64,000 bases of DNA from Brucella grignonensis (GCF_002252505.1 NZ_NNRL01000167.1:1-64000); one strand, 5' to 3'. Shown: positions 8,624 through 17,245, counted from the stretch's first letter. The notes: generated by a model not told the origin, from the sequence alone. Numbers and translations are program-made.

Positions 8624-8971
8624 CTATGGCCTGGCTTTGAGTCCCCCTTTTGAGCCCTGACCGTGACGGTGAACCTTGACGATCGTTGCATCGACCATAG
8701 CATATTCCATATCCGGCGCCTCAGAGGCAGCATCGAACAACAGCTTGAAAATATCCGCCTTCACCCAATCCCGATAGCGTTTGAAGACGGTGTTCCAACT
8801 ACCGAACATCTCAGGCAAATCACGCCAAGGGCTGCCAGTTCGAACAATCCACAGTATTGCCTCGATAAACATCCGATTGTCGCCGCCGCTGCGCCCCGGA
8901 TCGCTCGCCTTGCCAAGGCAGTGGGGTTCCATCTTCGCCCATTGGGCATCGGTTAAAACAAATCTATCCAT
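8624..8971 (-). CDS. IS5-family transposase, first frame (OrfA)
   Basis: About 115 residues beginning MDRFVLTDAQWAKMEPHCLG, the typical N-terminus of IS427-group transposases. It contains FIEAILWIVRTGSPWRDLPE and the first catalytic Asp in YAMVDATIVKVHRHGQG. It ends shortly after a slippery AAAAGGGGG on the coding strand (plus-strand CCCCCTTTT at 8643-8651). A frameshift there would join it to the downstream frame and make full-length transposase. Confidence 0.85.
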   Translation of the reverse strand: MDRFVLTDAQWAKMEPHCLGKASDPGRSGGDNRMFIEAILWIVRTGSPWRDLPEMFGSWNTVFKRYRDWVKADIFKLLFDAASEAPDMEYAMVDATIVKVHRHGQGSKGGLKARP

Positions 8972-9085
8972 CCGTAGTTTGAATCAGAAATTTAATCCGG
9001 AGGAAATCTAAATCTCAACAGACCCTAGACTACGTGTCGCGTAATTCCTAAAACATACGACAAAGGCCGCCGAACCGATTTCTTG

Positions 9086-9114
9086 TTGAAGTCACGCGGC
9101 TTTTGTAGCTACAT
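9086..9114 (+). promoter_or_regulatory. Putative sigma-70 promoter for a leaderless leader peptide
   Basis: TTGAAG (9086-9091) and CTACAT (9109-9114) are separated by 17 bp. A start seven bases after the -10 box would fall on the A of ATG 9122, making the leader-peptide mRNA leaderless, as known for trpL of Sinorhizobium. No Shine-Dalgarno sequence precedes that ATG, which fits. Inferred from sequence only. Confidence 0.5.
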
Positions 9115-9121
9115 TCACCGA

Positions 9122-9178
9122 ATGAACAAGCTATTCAATCATTTTGTGCATATCGCTGGCTGGTGGCTGTTGACCTGA
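9122..9178 (+). CDS. TrpL-like leader peptide with tandem Trp codons
   Basis: An 18-codon reading frame (MNKLFNHFVHIAGWWLLT) with two adjacent tryptophan codons near its end at 9161-9166, followed by TGA at 9176-9178. Immediately downstream lie alternative GC-rich stems and a U-rich terminator (9181-9230), the layout of a ribosome-mediated tryptophan attenuator. The regulated gene is a LysE-type transporter at 9278. There is no ribosome-binding site, and the promoter suggests leaderless translation. The peptide itself probably has no function beyond being translated, although rhizobial TrpL peptides have been reported to act in trans. Confidence 0.65.
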   Translation: MNKLFNHFVHIAGWWLLT

Positions 9179-9180
9179 AA

Positions 9181-9230
9181 GGCGGCTCCAACTGTTATGC
9201 ACTATGGGCCGCCGCATCGGGCGGCTTTTT
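9181..9230 (+). terminator. Attenuator: antiterminator and terminator stems
   Basis: Three mutually exclusive segments are seen: GGCGGC at 9181-9186, GCCGCC at 9208-9213 and GGCGGC at 9220-9225, the last followed by TTTTT. The second and third make a rho-independent terminator with a six-base loop. The first and second make an antiterminator. A ribosome stalled at the Trp codons (9161-9166) would favour the antiterminator. Start-to-start geometry fits classical trp attenuation. Confidence 0.65.
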
Positions 9231-9277
9231 ATTTATCTGGCTTGATTGCGGCGTCCAAATCTTAAACGGAGAACGTT

Positions 9278-9871
9278 ATGGACGGCGCAATTATCCCTTC
9301 TCTCGCCAGTTTTGTATTTGCAGCGACAATCACTCCCGGCCCCAATAATATTATGGTCATGGCGTCAGGTGCGAATTTCGGCCTTCGCCGCTCGATTCCA
9401 CATCTTCTTGGGATTTCCGTTGGAGTCCTGTTGATCATTGTGCTTGCTGGCGTTGGACTTATGGCGATTTTCGACGCTCTCCCCAGCCTCGAAACAGTAT
9501 TGCGCGTCGTCTCGACGGTCTATCTCCTCTGGCTTGCGTGGAAGATTGCAAACGTCCCGCCACCCGATGCTGGCAAAGCGGCTGGCAGACCGCTTTCTTT
9601 TCTGCAAGCCGCAGCATTTCAGTGGGTCAACCCGAAAGTCTGGGCAACCAGCTTATCCGCGATTACCCTTTTTGCACCGGAAAGGGGGGTGGTTTGCGTT
9701 GTGCTGGTGGCTTCGGCCTTTGCACTGATCGGGCTTGCCTCGAATGCTATCTGGGCATGGATGGGCACCGCGCTTCAGCGTTGGTTGATAGTCGGTCGCC
9801 GGCTCCAGTTCTTCAATATCGCCATGGCAATCTTGCTGATCGCATCGCTCTATCCGGTATCGCAACATTGA
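9278..9871 (+). CDS. LysE/RhtB-family amino-acid exporter
   Basis: A 197-residue membrane protein with the LysE-family N-terminus (FVFAATITPGPNNIMVMASG) and about six hydrophobic segments. Residues in FQWVNPKVWATSLS match the conserved second motif of the family. Members export amino acids or related small molecules using the proton-motive force. ATG 9278 follows GGAGAAC. The upstream WW leader and attenuator suggest its expression responds to tryptophanyl-tRNA charging, which points to tryptophan or a metabolite of it as substrate; that is inference. Confidence 0.8.
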   Translation: MDGAIIPSLASFVFAATITPGPNNIMVMASGANFGLRRSIPHLLGISVGVLLIIVLAGVGLMAIFDALPSLETVLRVVSTVYLLWLAWKIANVPPPDAGKAAGRPLSFLQAAAFQWVNPKVWATSLSAITLFAPERGVVCVVLVASAFALIGLASNAIWAWMGTALQRWLIVGRRLQFFNIAMAILLIASLYPVSQH

Positions 9872-9911
9872 GTCTGGGTCAGTTATCGCGGGACTCCTGA
9901 CTTTCGCTACT

Positions 9912-9960
9912 TCACATATGTTTGTCGCAAGAGGTGTCGCAGGTCGAGGGAGTTTTGCAA
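9912..9960 (+). repeat. Short dispersed repeat, copy 2
   Basis: Begins TCACATATGTTTGTCGCA like the copy at 7272. It then has an extra 12 bases ending again in GTCGCA and continues GGTCGAGGGAGTTTTGC. The internal GTCGCA duplication suggests slippage. It provides the upstream region of the truncated GNAT gene. Confidence 0.5.
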
Positions 9961-9962
9961 CG

Positions 9963-10172
9963 ATGTTGTGCAGAGCTACGATAGACGACGCGGATAAACT
10001 TGGGGCGGTCCATGTCGCCTCATGGCGCGAAACCTACGCCGGCATTTTGCCCGATGACATGCTTGCTGGCCTGTCGATCGAGATGCGTTCTGCCATGTGG
10101 GCCAAGATACTTAGCGACCCATCCGCCTTTGCCGAGACGGCGGTTTACGTGGTGGAGGACGACGCCTCTATC
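9963..10172 (+). pseudogene. GNAT-family N-acetyltransferase, truncated by IS66
   Basis: From ATG 9963 the frame gives MLCRATIDDADKLGAVHVAS, then WRETYAGILPDDMLAGL. This is the typical N-terminus of a GNAT acetyltransferase of the RimI-like type. After about 70 codons the IS66 element begins (10173), and the frame then reads into IS sequence until 10220. The acetyl-CoA-binding loop is missing, and no continuation is found beyond the element's right end, so the gene is dead. Confidence 0.75.
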
Positions 10173-10256
10173 GTAAGCGGTGTTTCCGAGCCACCTTTCG
10201 GGAGTGATCGCGATCTGTGAGGTTGCCGATCCTGTATTGGGATCGGAGATAGGCTT

Positions 10257-10697
10257 GTGTCTGGACTTGACCTTACGCCTGACCCGGAGCGACAGCCCCG
10301 GCGTTTCGAGGTGATCAACGGTGCTGGCGGCCGGCGTCACTGGTCGATGGATGACAAGGCGCGGATCGTCGCGGAGACGCTGGAACCGAACGCAATCATT
10401 TCCGAAGTCGCCCGGCGTTACGGTCTCAGGCCACAGCAGGTGTTCGCCTGGCGGCGCGAAGCGCGCAAACAGGCTGCATCGGTACAGCAGGAATCCCCGG
10501 CCTTCGTACCGGCAGTGTTGACGGCAGCGCCTCCGGAACCCACGCCGACGCGTCCAGTGCAGCCGCGGAAGCGGAAGGCGACCCGAGATGCCGGTGTGAT
10601 CGAGCTTGAGATCGACGGCATCGCCATGCGGGTCGGCCGGGGAGCCGACGCCAAAACGGTTGCGGCGGTGATCCGTGCGCTGAAGGCAACGTCGTGA
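10257..10697 (+). CDS. tnpA: IS66 TnpA (helix-turn-helix accessory protein)
   Basis: 146 residues starting at GTG 10257. RRHWSMDDKARIVAETLEP followed by EVARRYGLRPQQVFAWRREA is the IS3/IS66 OrfA helix-turn-helix, which recognises DNA. A Pro-rich linker leads to a short C-terminal region ending AAVIRALKATS. It overlaps tnpB by four bases (GTGA), the usual IS66 arrangement that couples translation. Confidence 0.9.
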   Translation: MSGLDLTPDPERQPRRFEVINGAGGRRHWSMDDKARIVAETLEPNAIISEVARRYGLRPQQVFAWRREARKQAASVQQESPAFVPAVLTAAPPEPTPTRPVQPRKRKATRDAGVIELEIDGIAMRVGRGADAKTVAAVIRALKATS

Positions 10698-11050
10698 TCG
10701 GGCCGACGGGCGCCGTCAAGGTCATGGTGGCAACGAAGCCGGTAGACTTCCGCAAGGGTGCGGAGGGGCTGGCTGCGTTGGTGCGAGAGACAATGGGCGC
10801 CGATCCGTTCAGTGGCGCAGTCTACGTGTTCCGGGCGAAACGAGCGGATCGGATCAAGCTGATATTCTGGGACGGGACCGGCGTCTGCCTCTATGCGAAG
10901 CGGCTGGAGGATGGCGAGTTCCGTTGGCCGAAAGTGCAGGATGGCGTGATGCGGCTGACGGCCGCTCAGTTGTCGGCGCTGCTTGAGGGGCTTGATTGGC
11001 AGCGGGTTCATGAAGCCCGCCGGACGCTCACTCCGGCGCAAGCGGGTTGA
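10694..11050 (+). CDS. tnpB: IS66 TnpB accessory protein
   Basis: 118 residues with the conserved IS66 Orf2 core: TKPVDFRKGAEGLAALVRE, then GAVYVFRAKRADRIKLIFWD and RLEDGEFRWP. TnpB is needed for IS66 transposition, but its biochemical role is not well defined. Length is normal and there are no frameshifts. The gap to tnpC is about 70 bp. Confidence 0.92.
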   Translation: MIGPTGAVKVMVATKPVDFRKGAEGLAALVRETMGADPFSGAVYVFRAKRADRIKLIFWDGTGVCLYAKRLEDGEFRWPKVQDGVMRLTAAQLSALLEGLDWQRVHEARRTLTPAQAG

Positions 11051-11119
11051 TCCGCGACCAAGTGAATCAGCCTGGATTCCGCTGTCGCCCGGAACTGGCG
11101 AATATGGTCTCATCTGATC

Positions 11120-12601
11120 ATGGCGATGACAGCGGACCAGCTTCCCGACGATCCGGATGTGCTGAAGGCGATGGTCCTGGCGCGCGATGTCGAGAATGCT
11201 CGCCTGACCCAGATCATCAAGGAATTGCAGCGTCACCGCTTCGGCCGTCGCGCCGAGAGCCTGCCCGAAGATCAACTGCTCCTTGGCCTTGCGGAGGCCG
11301 AGCAGATCGAGGCGGCAGGCGAGGAAGAGGCCGAACGTGCCGATCGTGCCACGCGCAGGGAGCGCACCACAAAGCGGCGGGCGAACCGGGGTGCACTGCC
11401 GCCGCATCTGCCGCGCATCGAGATGGTCGTCGACATCGAGGACCATGCCTGCCCATGCTGCCGCAACGGACTTCATCGGATCGGCGAAGACGTCAGCGAG
11501 CGGCTCGATATCATGCCGGCGCAGCTGCGCGTGATCGTCGTGCGCCGGCCCAAATATGCGTGTCGTGCCTGCGAGGACGTGGTCGTGCAGGCTCCAGCGC
11601 CTGCCCGTCTGATCGAAGGCGGTCTGCCGACCGAGACGACGGTCGCGCAGGTTCTGGTCTCCAAATATGCCGACCACCTGCCGCTGTATCGCCAGGCGCA
11701 GATCTACGCCCGGCAGGGCATCAACCTCGACCGCTCCACGCTCGCCGACTGGGTCGGTCGCGCCGCCTGGCATCTGCGTCCGGTCCACGAACGGCTGTTG
11801 GAGAAGCTGAAAGCCTCGCCGAAGCTCTTTGCAGACGAGACTACGGCGCTTGTGCTCGATCCCGGCCGCGGCAAGACCAAGACCGGGCAACTTTGGGCTT
11901 ACGCTCGTGATGACCGGCCATGGGACGGGAGCGATCCGCCGGGCGTCGCCTATGTCTATGCGACGGACCGCAAGGCCGAGCGACCGATCGTTCATCTCGC
12001 GGGCTTTGCCGGCATCCTGCAGGTCGACGGCTATGGCGGCTATCGGGTGCTCGCCGAGAAGAGCGGCGCAACGCTTGCCTTCTGCTGGGCACACGTACGT
12101 CGGCGCTTTTACGAACTCGCGGCAGCCGGCCCAGCACCGATCGCCAGCGAGGCGCTCCGGCGCATCGCAGAACTCTATCACGTCGAGGACGACATCCGCG
12201 GCCAGCCGGCAGACGCACGTCGTGCCGTGCGCCGGGAAAGGAGCCGGCCGATCCTGGCCGAGCTCGCCGAGGCAATCCGCTATACGCTGTCACGCTGGGA
12301 GGGGCTCACCCGCGTCCTCGACGACGGACGCATCGAGATCGACTCCAATACCGTCGAGCGGTCAATCCGCCCAATCGCGCTCAACCGGAAGAACGCCCTC
12401 TTTGCGGGTTCTGACGGCGGCACCGAGCACTGGGCCGTCATCGCTTCGCTGATCGAGACGTGCAAGCTGAATGACGTCGAGCCGCTCGGCTACTTGGCCG
12501 ACGTGCTCGCCAGGATCGTCAACGGCCATCCAAACAGTCAAATCGACGATCTCCTGCCCTGGGCCCACGTCGCCGCTCACGAGCTTAAGGCCGTGGCCTG
12601 A
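11120..12601 (+). CDS. tnpC: IS66 transposase TnpC
   Basis: 493 residues. An N-terminal coiled-coil/leucine-zipper region contains [16 protein letters not shown] zinc-finger-like segment with CPCCRNGL and a later CRAC follows. The DDE catalytic domain starts near residue 230 with [20 protein letters not shown] (first Asp). It then shows [12 protein letters not shown] (second Asp), [13 protein letters not shown], and [19 protein letters not shown] (Glu). All expected parts are present, so the transposase looks functional. Confidence 0.93.
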   Translation: MAMTADQLPDDPDVLKAMVLARDVENARLTQIIKELQRHRFGRRAESLPEDQLLLGLAEAEQIEAAGEEEAERADRATRRERTTKRRANRGALPPHLPRIEMVVDIEDHACPCCRNGLHRIGEDVSERLDIMPAQLRVIVVRRPKYACRACEDVVVQAPAPARLIEGGLPTETTVAQVLVSKYADHLPLYRQAQIYARQGINLDRSTLADWVGRAAWHLRPVHERLLEKLKASPKLFADETTALVLDPGRGKTKTGQLWAYARDDRPWDGSDPPGVAYVYATDRKAERPIVHLAGFAGILQVDGYGGYRVLAEKSGATLAFCWAHVRRRFYELAAAGPAPIASEALRRIAELYHVEDDIRGQPADARRAVRRERSRPILAELAEAIRYTLSRWEGLTRVLDDGRIEIDSNTVERSIRPIALNRKNALFAGSDGGTEHWAVIASLIETCKLNDVEPLGYLADVLARIVNGHPNSQIDDLLPWAHVAAHELKAVA

Positions 12602-12639
12602 GAACACCGCTTACTTCTGAACTGTAGAGCCCCGAGTTG

Positions 12640-12857
12640 CTTGGCGTCGCCGAAGACGGTTGGCCATTCCCCGAACGCAAGGTTGGTGATGACGATGATC
12701 GAGGTCTGCTCGTAAAGCCGGCTGATCAGGTGGAAGAGCAACTGGCTGCTGACCTGGACGAAGGGGAGCTAGCCGAACTCATCGAGCACGACGAAGTCGA
12801 ACCAAGTAAGGTAGTCGGTGATGCGGCCCCGCTTTCCGTCACGATCCGCGCCTTCTC
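12640..12857 (-). pseudogene. IS21-family IstB ATPase fragment
   Basis: On the minus strand the sequence reads RITDYLTWFDFVVLDEFG, a stop, then [20 protein letters not shown], then [19 protein letters not shown]. This is the Walker B and sensor region of IstB from an IS21-type element. The normal Tyr of DELGYLPF is replaced by a TAG stop. Both ends are missing. It is a leftover of an older insertion between the IS66 copy and the M20 gene fragment. Confidence 0.75.
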
Positions 12858-12879
12858 GTCTGGCGACCGTTCGCGCCGA

Positions 12880-13536
12880 CGGCCGGAGACCGCGTTTCTT
12901 GAATATCGGACCGCCTCAAAAATTGCCGATACCCTGCATCGGCTTGGCTATGACGTTGCTGTTGGTCCGCAGGTGATGGACGCCCGTGCGATTATCGATC
13001 CACCGTCGGATAGCGCGCTCCGCACGGCGCGGGACGCAGCGATCGCTCAGGGCGGCGGCGTCGAATGGATCGAACGTATGCCGGGTGGCCAGACCGGGGT
13101 GGTCGCGACGTACCGGTTCGGTGATGGGCCGGTTCTGGCATTCCGCTTTGATATGGACGCCCTGCCGGTTTTCGAGTCCGATGCGCCGTCGCACGGGCCG
13201 AACCTGCAAAGCTTCCGTTCGGAGTGGGACGGTCGCATGCACGCATGCGGCCACGATGGCCACGCTGCCATCGGGTTGGCTTGCGCTTCCAGATTGCTCG
13301 GCCTTGAGGAACTGAGCGGCACTGTGAAGTTGATTTTTCAGCCAGCGGAAGAAGGGGGACGCGGCGCGGCGCCGATGATCGCGACCGGCGTCCTCGATGA
13401 CGTCGATTACTATTTCGTCGCTCACCTCGGTTGCCTTCTTCCGTCGGGTAAGATCGCAACGGAAGCGACCGGCTTTCTGAATTCCACGCGCCGCCGTGTC
13501 GTGTTTTCGGGCGCAGGGGCACACGCGGCAATCAAC
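12880..13536 (+). pseudogene. M20-family amidohydrolase fragment (both ends lost)
   Basis: The internal part of an M20/aminoacylase-type metallohydrolase: RRPETAFLEYRTASKIAD, AFRFDMDALPV, the zinc ligand loop MHACGHDGH, and QPAEEGGRGAAPM with the catalytic Glu. The first ~15 and last ~170 residues expected for the family are absent. At its left the reading frame is fused to antisense istB sequence. At its right it stops where an IS6-family relic begins near 13537. Close relatives hydrolyse N-acyl amino acids or aminobenzoyl-glutamate. This fragment cannot be active. Confidence 0.75.
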
Positions 13537-13938
13537 ATGCGGTGCTCAGAGAGCATAAACTCAAGCGTTCAGCCGTCACGATCAACCGCCCTATACAGAT
13601 AGCTCCATTTCCTTTGATCTTTATATAGGTCTCGTCAACACGCCATGAACCAAGTGTTGAGCGTTTGCGATCTGTGCCTGAGCCGCAATCTGCGGTGAGT
13701 ATCGAACAACCCACCGGTTCAATGTCGCATGATCAATCTCTATGCCGCGTTCAGCCATAATTTCCTGAAGATCACGATAGGAAACTGAATAACGGACGTA
13801 AAAGAAAACAGCATAAAGGATGACACTTTTGGGGAAATGAACCCTTTTGAAATCGACCGTCATCCGCTATCTCTTCGCCGAGTTACATACACAAAGCGTG
13901 GCATAACTCAGCAGAAGTGAAAATTTGCGACAGAGCTG
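13537..13938 (-). mobile_element. IS6-family relic, type B (5' half)
   Basis: The minus strand carries the transposase N-terminus from 13863 ([35 protein letters not shown]). It then shifts frame near 13680 and continues with TLGSWRVDETYIKIKG; a further shift follows before the sequence ends. The outer end has CTCTGTCGCAAATTTTCACT-like terminal sequence near 13938. The 3' half of the element is missing. It truncates the M20 gene. Confidence 0.75.
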
Positions 13939-13978
13939 AACTGACCCAGTGGGGGTGCGGATAAAAACTTGGACTGGT

Positions 13979-14062
13979 TTATGGCGTAAGGCCGAGGCTT
14001 TTACGATACTCGACGGGGCTTAGCGATCCCATAATCCGCTTTTCGTTATACCATCGGAGTTT
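13979..14062 (-). pseudogene. IS3-family transposase C-terminal scrap
   Basis: The minus strand reads LRWYNEKRIMGSLSPVEYRK followed by SLGLTP and TAA (13979-13981), the characteristic C-terminus of IS3-family OrfB (YNxxRiKxxLgglSPveyR). It begins directly after an IS6-like end (GCTCTGTTGCAAAAA complement at about 14060), so at least two insertions met here. Nothing else of the IS3 element remains. Confidence 0.6.
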
Positions 14063-14133
14063 TTGCAACAGAGCTGTTTACAGTGCCACCAATGCCGATG
14101 GGCCGTGTACGATTTCAATGTCGACTGCCAGCC

Positions 14134-15414
14134 TCAGCGTCCAAAGCGTATCACCGAGAATCCGGTCAAATCTTCATTTGGCCGTTCATCATTGGTGAGT
14201 TGAGCGACCAAGCGGCCGGTTTTCGGGCCTGCCGTCAGACCGATATGTTGGTGTCCGAACGCGAGGATAATGTTGGGAAACTCCGGCACGGGGCCGATGA
14301 CCGGCAGGCTGTCCGGTAAACTTGGACGATGCCCCATCCATTGTTCAATGTAGGCCAGATTTGCTGTCGGAAACAATTGCCGCGCGTGACGTGCCAGGCT
14401 ATCCCAGAATCGCTGCTGCGGCGGTCTGGACATGGCACGAAAATCGACAATACCTGCAAGACGCAACCGACCCGACATCGGTGTCGCCACATATTTGCCG
14501 GAGGACACCATCAGCGGATTGTTGTGCCGAATACCGGTATCCCGGAACTCGAGGTGATATCCACGCTCGCTGATCATCGGCACCTTGATGCCGAGTGAGG
14601 TCAGAAGATCCTGCGACCAGGCGCCAGCGGCGATGACCAGTTTGTCGAATGGAACAAGGCCGTGGGCCGTTTCCAGTGCAACGCCTTTGCCAGGCACCGT
14701 TGCGATACCGGCGACTCTGGACCGAAGCAACCGGCCACCATTTTCAAGAAATGTCTGGACCAGTTCCTTGACCAGCCGACCCGGATCAACCGAATAGCCA
14801 TGACGCTTGAGCCGCACCGCAAAGCGGAAATCGGACGACAGATCGGGTTCGATCTGGCGCAATTCGGCCTCACGGACCTCTTCGGGGATGAAGCCATGGT
14901 CGCGACGAATGTTCCAGGCGAAGGACTCCTGTGCGTAGTTATCCGGGTCATGATAGACGTAATAATAGTCGCTTTCGCGCACCATCCCCTCGGCTCGCGT
15001 TCCACGCGCAAGCGTAATGTGCTCGTCAGCGGCATTTTCCGTCAGTTTAATCAATTCGCCAGCAATGCGATTGACCTGACTTGCAGAACTGTGCCTGACA
15101 TAGTCCAAAAACCAGCGCGCGTTGCGCACGACAAAAATCGGATCAATCGCCAATGGTCCCATTGGGTCCATCAGCAATTGCGGCAGCTTGGTCAGGATTC
15201 CAGGCACCGGCACCGGTACGATCGCACATGACGCGACAACACCCGCATTACCATAGGATGCTCCCTCGCCCGGGTCACGTTCATCGACAATCAGAACCTC
15301 GACGCCCTTGCGCTGGAGGTTGATCCCCGTGGCGACCCCAACAATACCCGCGCCCACGATCGCTACCTGCGCCTTTGCAACGTTGCCCGGCGTACCACCC
15401 GAAGTCATTTTCAT
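14134..15414 (-). CDS. FAD-dependent D-amino-acid dehydrogenase (DadA family)
   Basis: About 426 residues; ATG 15414 is preferred because AAGG lies about eight bases upstream, although an in-frame GTG starts at 15423. The N-terminal Rossmann motif VAIVGAGIVGVATGINLQRK binds FAD, followed by DERDPGEGASYGNAG. The C-terminal part has SLPDSLPVIGPVPEFPNI and FGHQHIGLTAGP, typical of DadA-like amine oxidases. It probably oxidises a D-amino acid, opine or N-substituted amino acid to a keto acid and passes electrons to the respiratory chain. It is the last gene of the operon LysR-SBP-ATPase-permease-dehydrogenase, so the ABC transporter most likely imports its substrate. Confidence 0.82.
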   Translation of the reverse strand: MKMTSGGTPGNVAKAQVAIVGAGIVGVATGINLQRKGVEVLIVDERDPGEGASYGNAGVVASCAIVPVPVPGILTKLPQLLMDPMGPLAIDPIFVVRNARWFLDYVRHSSASQVNRIAGELIKLTENAADEHITLARGTRAEGMVRESDYYYVYHDPDNYAQESFAWNIRRDHGFIPEEVREAELRQIEPDLSSDFRFAVRLKRHGYSVDPGRLVKELVQTFLENGGRLLRSRVAGIATVPGKGVALETAHGLVPFDKLVIAAGAWSQDLLTSLGIKVPMISERGYHLEFRDTGIRHNNPLMVSSGKYVATPMSGRLRLAGIVDFRAMSRPPQQRFWDSLARHARQLFPTANLAYIEQWMGHRPSLPDSLPVIGPVPEFPNIILAFGHQHIGLTAGPKTGRLVAQLTNDERPNEDLTGFSVIRFGR

Positions 15415-15436
15415 GGATTGCACCTTGATTGATCGT

Positions 15437-17245
15437 TTAATGCAGCTTCGCCGACCGGCGACGCATCACCTCGGTCGCGAGGATGAACCCGGACATGAAC
15501 AACAACAGTAGCGTCGCGACCGCGGCCAGCGCCGGGCTGACGCTAAGCAACGCATCGTCCCACATCTGCTTGGGCAGGGTCGTTACCTCGCCGCCGGTGA
15601 CAAATAGCGCAATTGTCAATTCATCGAACGAGATGACAAAGGCAAACATGAAAGCCGCAATGATGCCGGTTCGGATCATCGGCAGGGTCACCCGCATGAG
15701 CGTCCGCCAGCGATTGGCGCCAAGTGTCCAGGCTGCCATGTCGAGACGTTCGTCATAGCCTTTCACGACGGCCAGGACCGCGATTACGACATAGGGCACC
15801 GCCAGCACGGTATGACCGAGGATTAAGCCGAGCACCGAACCAGTCAGGCCGATCTTGGAATAGATAAAGAACAAGCCAACTGCGATAAAGATATGCGGGA
15901 TGATGATCGGCGAGGCGAGGAACGCAAACGCTACGCCCTTTCCGGGAAAGGATTCTCGCGCGAGCATGAATGCCGCCGGAACGCCAAGTAGCATGCCGAG
16001 CGTGCTGGATATCAACGCAACAACGAATGAACGGGCGAGCGCATCGATCCAGACATCGCTCTCAAGGAGGGACGCATACCATTTGAGCGAGAAGCCCTGC
16101 GGCGGCCAGCTCAGAAACTCGGCCTCGGTGAAAGAAACCGGGATCACGAACAATGCGGGAAGCGCAAGGAACGCCAAGACCAGCGAGGCGACGAACCAGA
16201 TGCCAAAGCGCGATCCCGCGCCGACCTGGCGCCCTTGTTTTGGCGGGAATACTCGCTCCCACGCCATACCGAACCAGCCGCTTATGGTCGCCATGGCACG
16301 GATGACCCAGCCGCCCAGAAGCGACCCTATGTAACCAATCGGATTTTGGCGGAACGTCGCCGCCTTGCGCGCTTCGCCACCGGACAACGTCGTAAGGCCG
16401 ACCAGCTTGTCATAGACAAAGAAGATGATCAGGACGACGATCATCAGCAAAACGCCGATTGCGCCCGCAAAACCCCAGTTCAAAACATCCTTGACCTGAA
16501 AGATGATGGTTTGGACAATCATCGTGTCGCCCGCGCCACCAAGCAGGGCTGGCGTGATGAAAAAACCCAGCGCGGTGATAAAAACCAGCATGCTGCTGGC
16601 CGCGATACCGGGAAACGACAGAGGGAAATACACCCTCCAGAAGGTTTGCGAGCCACGCGCGCCAAGCGTTCCGCCGGCCTTGGAAAGATTGCGATCGATC
16701 CCTTCCATGACCGACAGCATGGTCAGCACAGCAAGCGGCATCAAAGCATGTGTCATACCGATCATCACACCCGAGAAGTTGAATATCATCTTCAGCGGAC
16801 GTTCGATCAGACCAATGTCCATCAGGAGCGTATTCAGCGGGCCCTTGCGACCCAGAATGACGATCCAGGCGAATGTCCGAACCAGAAAGCTGGTCCAGAA
16901 CGGCATTAGGACCAGGATCGTCAGCCTTGCGCGCGCCGTGGTGCCGACGGTCGACAACAGATAGGCAACCGGATAGCCGCCGACGATGCATAGAACGGTG
17001 GTCCAGGTTGCGGCTTTCAAAGTCGCGACCAGAACCTGGGCATAGACCGGCGTATTCCAGAGCCGGACATAATGTTCGAACGTCAGCTTACCGTCCGCGT
17101 CGACAAAGCTGAGCATAAACAACAGAGAGACCGGCAGAACAAGAAATATCAGTAGATAGACGATTGACGGCGCGATTCGCACATAATTGCGGATCGACCT
17201 AAGCCAGGATAATTGCGAGCGGTCCGACAGTTCGATCTTGGTCAT
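15437..17245 (-). CDS. Fused two-domain ABC transporter permease (PotB-PotC-like)
   Basis: 602 residues, about twice the size of a normal permease. It holds two binding-protein-dependent transport modules in one chain. Each has its EAA-type cytoplasmic loop: KAGGTLGARGSQTFWRVYFP in the first half and MAAWTLGANRWRTLMRVTLP in the second. Around twelve membrane segments are visible, and a hydrophilic linker near residues 290-345 joins the halves. This is the heterodimer of polyamine/opine-type (PotBC) permeases made as a fusion. It overlaps the ATPase gene by four bases (ATGA). Confidence 0.85.
   Translation of the reverse strand: MTKIELSDRSQLSWLRSIRNYVRIAPSIVYLLIFLVLPVSLLFMLSFVDADGKLTFEHYVRLWNTPVYAQVLVATLKAATWTTVLCIVGGYPVAYLLSTVGTTARARLTILVLMPFWTSFLVRTFAWIVILGRKGPLNTLLMDIGLIERPLKMIFNFSGVMIGMTHALMPLAVLTMLSVMEGIDRNLSKAGGTLGARGSQTFWRVYFPLSFPGIAASSMLVFITALGFFITPALLGGAGDTMIVQTIIFQVKDVLNWGFAGAIGVLLMIVVLIIFFVYDKLVGLTTLSGGEARKAATFRQNPIGYIGSLLGGWVIRAMATISGWFGMAWERVFPPKQGRQVGAGSRFGIWFVASLVLAFLALPALFVIPVSFTEAEFLSWPPQGFSLKWYASLLESDVWIDALARSFVVALISSTLGMLLGVPAAFMLARESFPGKGVAFAFLASPIIIPHIFIAVGLFFIYSKIGLTGSVLGLILGHTVLAVPYVVIAVLAVVKGYDERLDMAAWTLGANRWRTLMRVTLPMIRTGIIAAFMFAFVISFDELTIALFVTGGEVTTLPKQMWDDALLSVSPALAAVATLLLLFMSGFILATEVMRRRSAKLH

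Larger units (their letters stand above)
8206..9025 (-). mobile_element. IS5-family (IS427-like) element, 820 bp
   Basis: The element is bounded by GGGCCTGTTGAGATT at 8206 and the complement of GGGTCTGTTGAGATTTAG ending at 9025. It is flanked by TA on both sides (8204-8205 and 9026-9027), consistent with a TA target duplication. It carries a two-frame transposase on the minus strand. It appears complete and was inserted precisely in the TAG stop of the rmlD-like gene. Confidence 0.85.
10173..12614 (+). mobile_element. IS66-family element, complete (2442 bp)
   Basis: The ends are GTAAGCGGTGTTTCC and the complement of GTAAGCGGTGTTCTC, the typical IS66 GTAAGCGG termini. Between them lie the three standard genes tnpA, tnpB and tnpC in order, all intact. 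No 8-bp target duplication is present (CCTCTATC versus TTCTGAAC), so one flank has been rearranged. GC content is visibly higher than in the surrounding DNA. Confidence 0.92.

Noticed and set aside
10418-12181. A 587-codon minus-strand open frame across the IS66 element
   Set aside because: It is antisense to tnpA, tnpB and tnpC in high-GC DNA; the plus-strand genes have all IS66 motifs and the antisense product resembles nothing.
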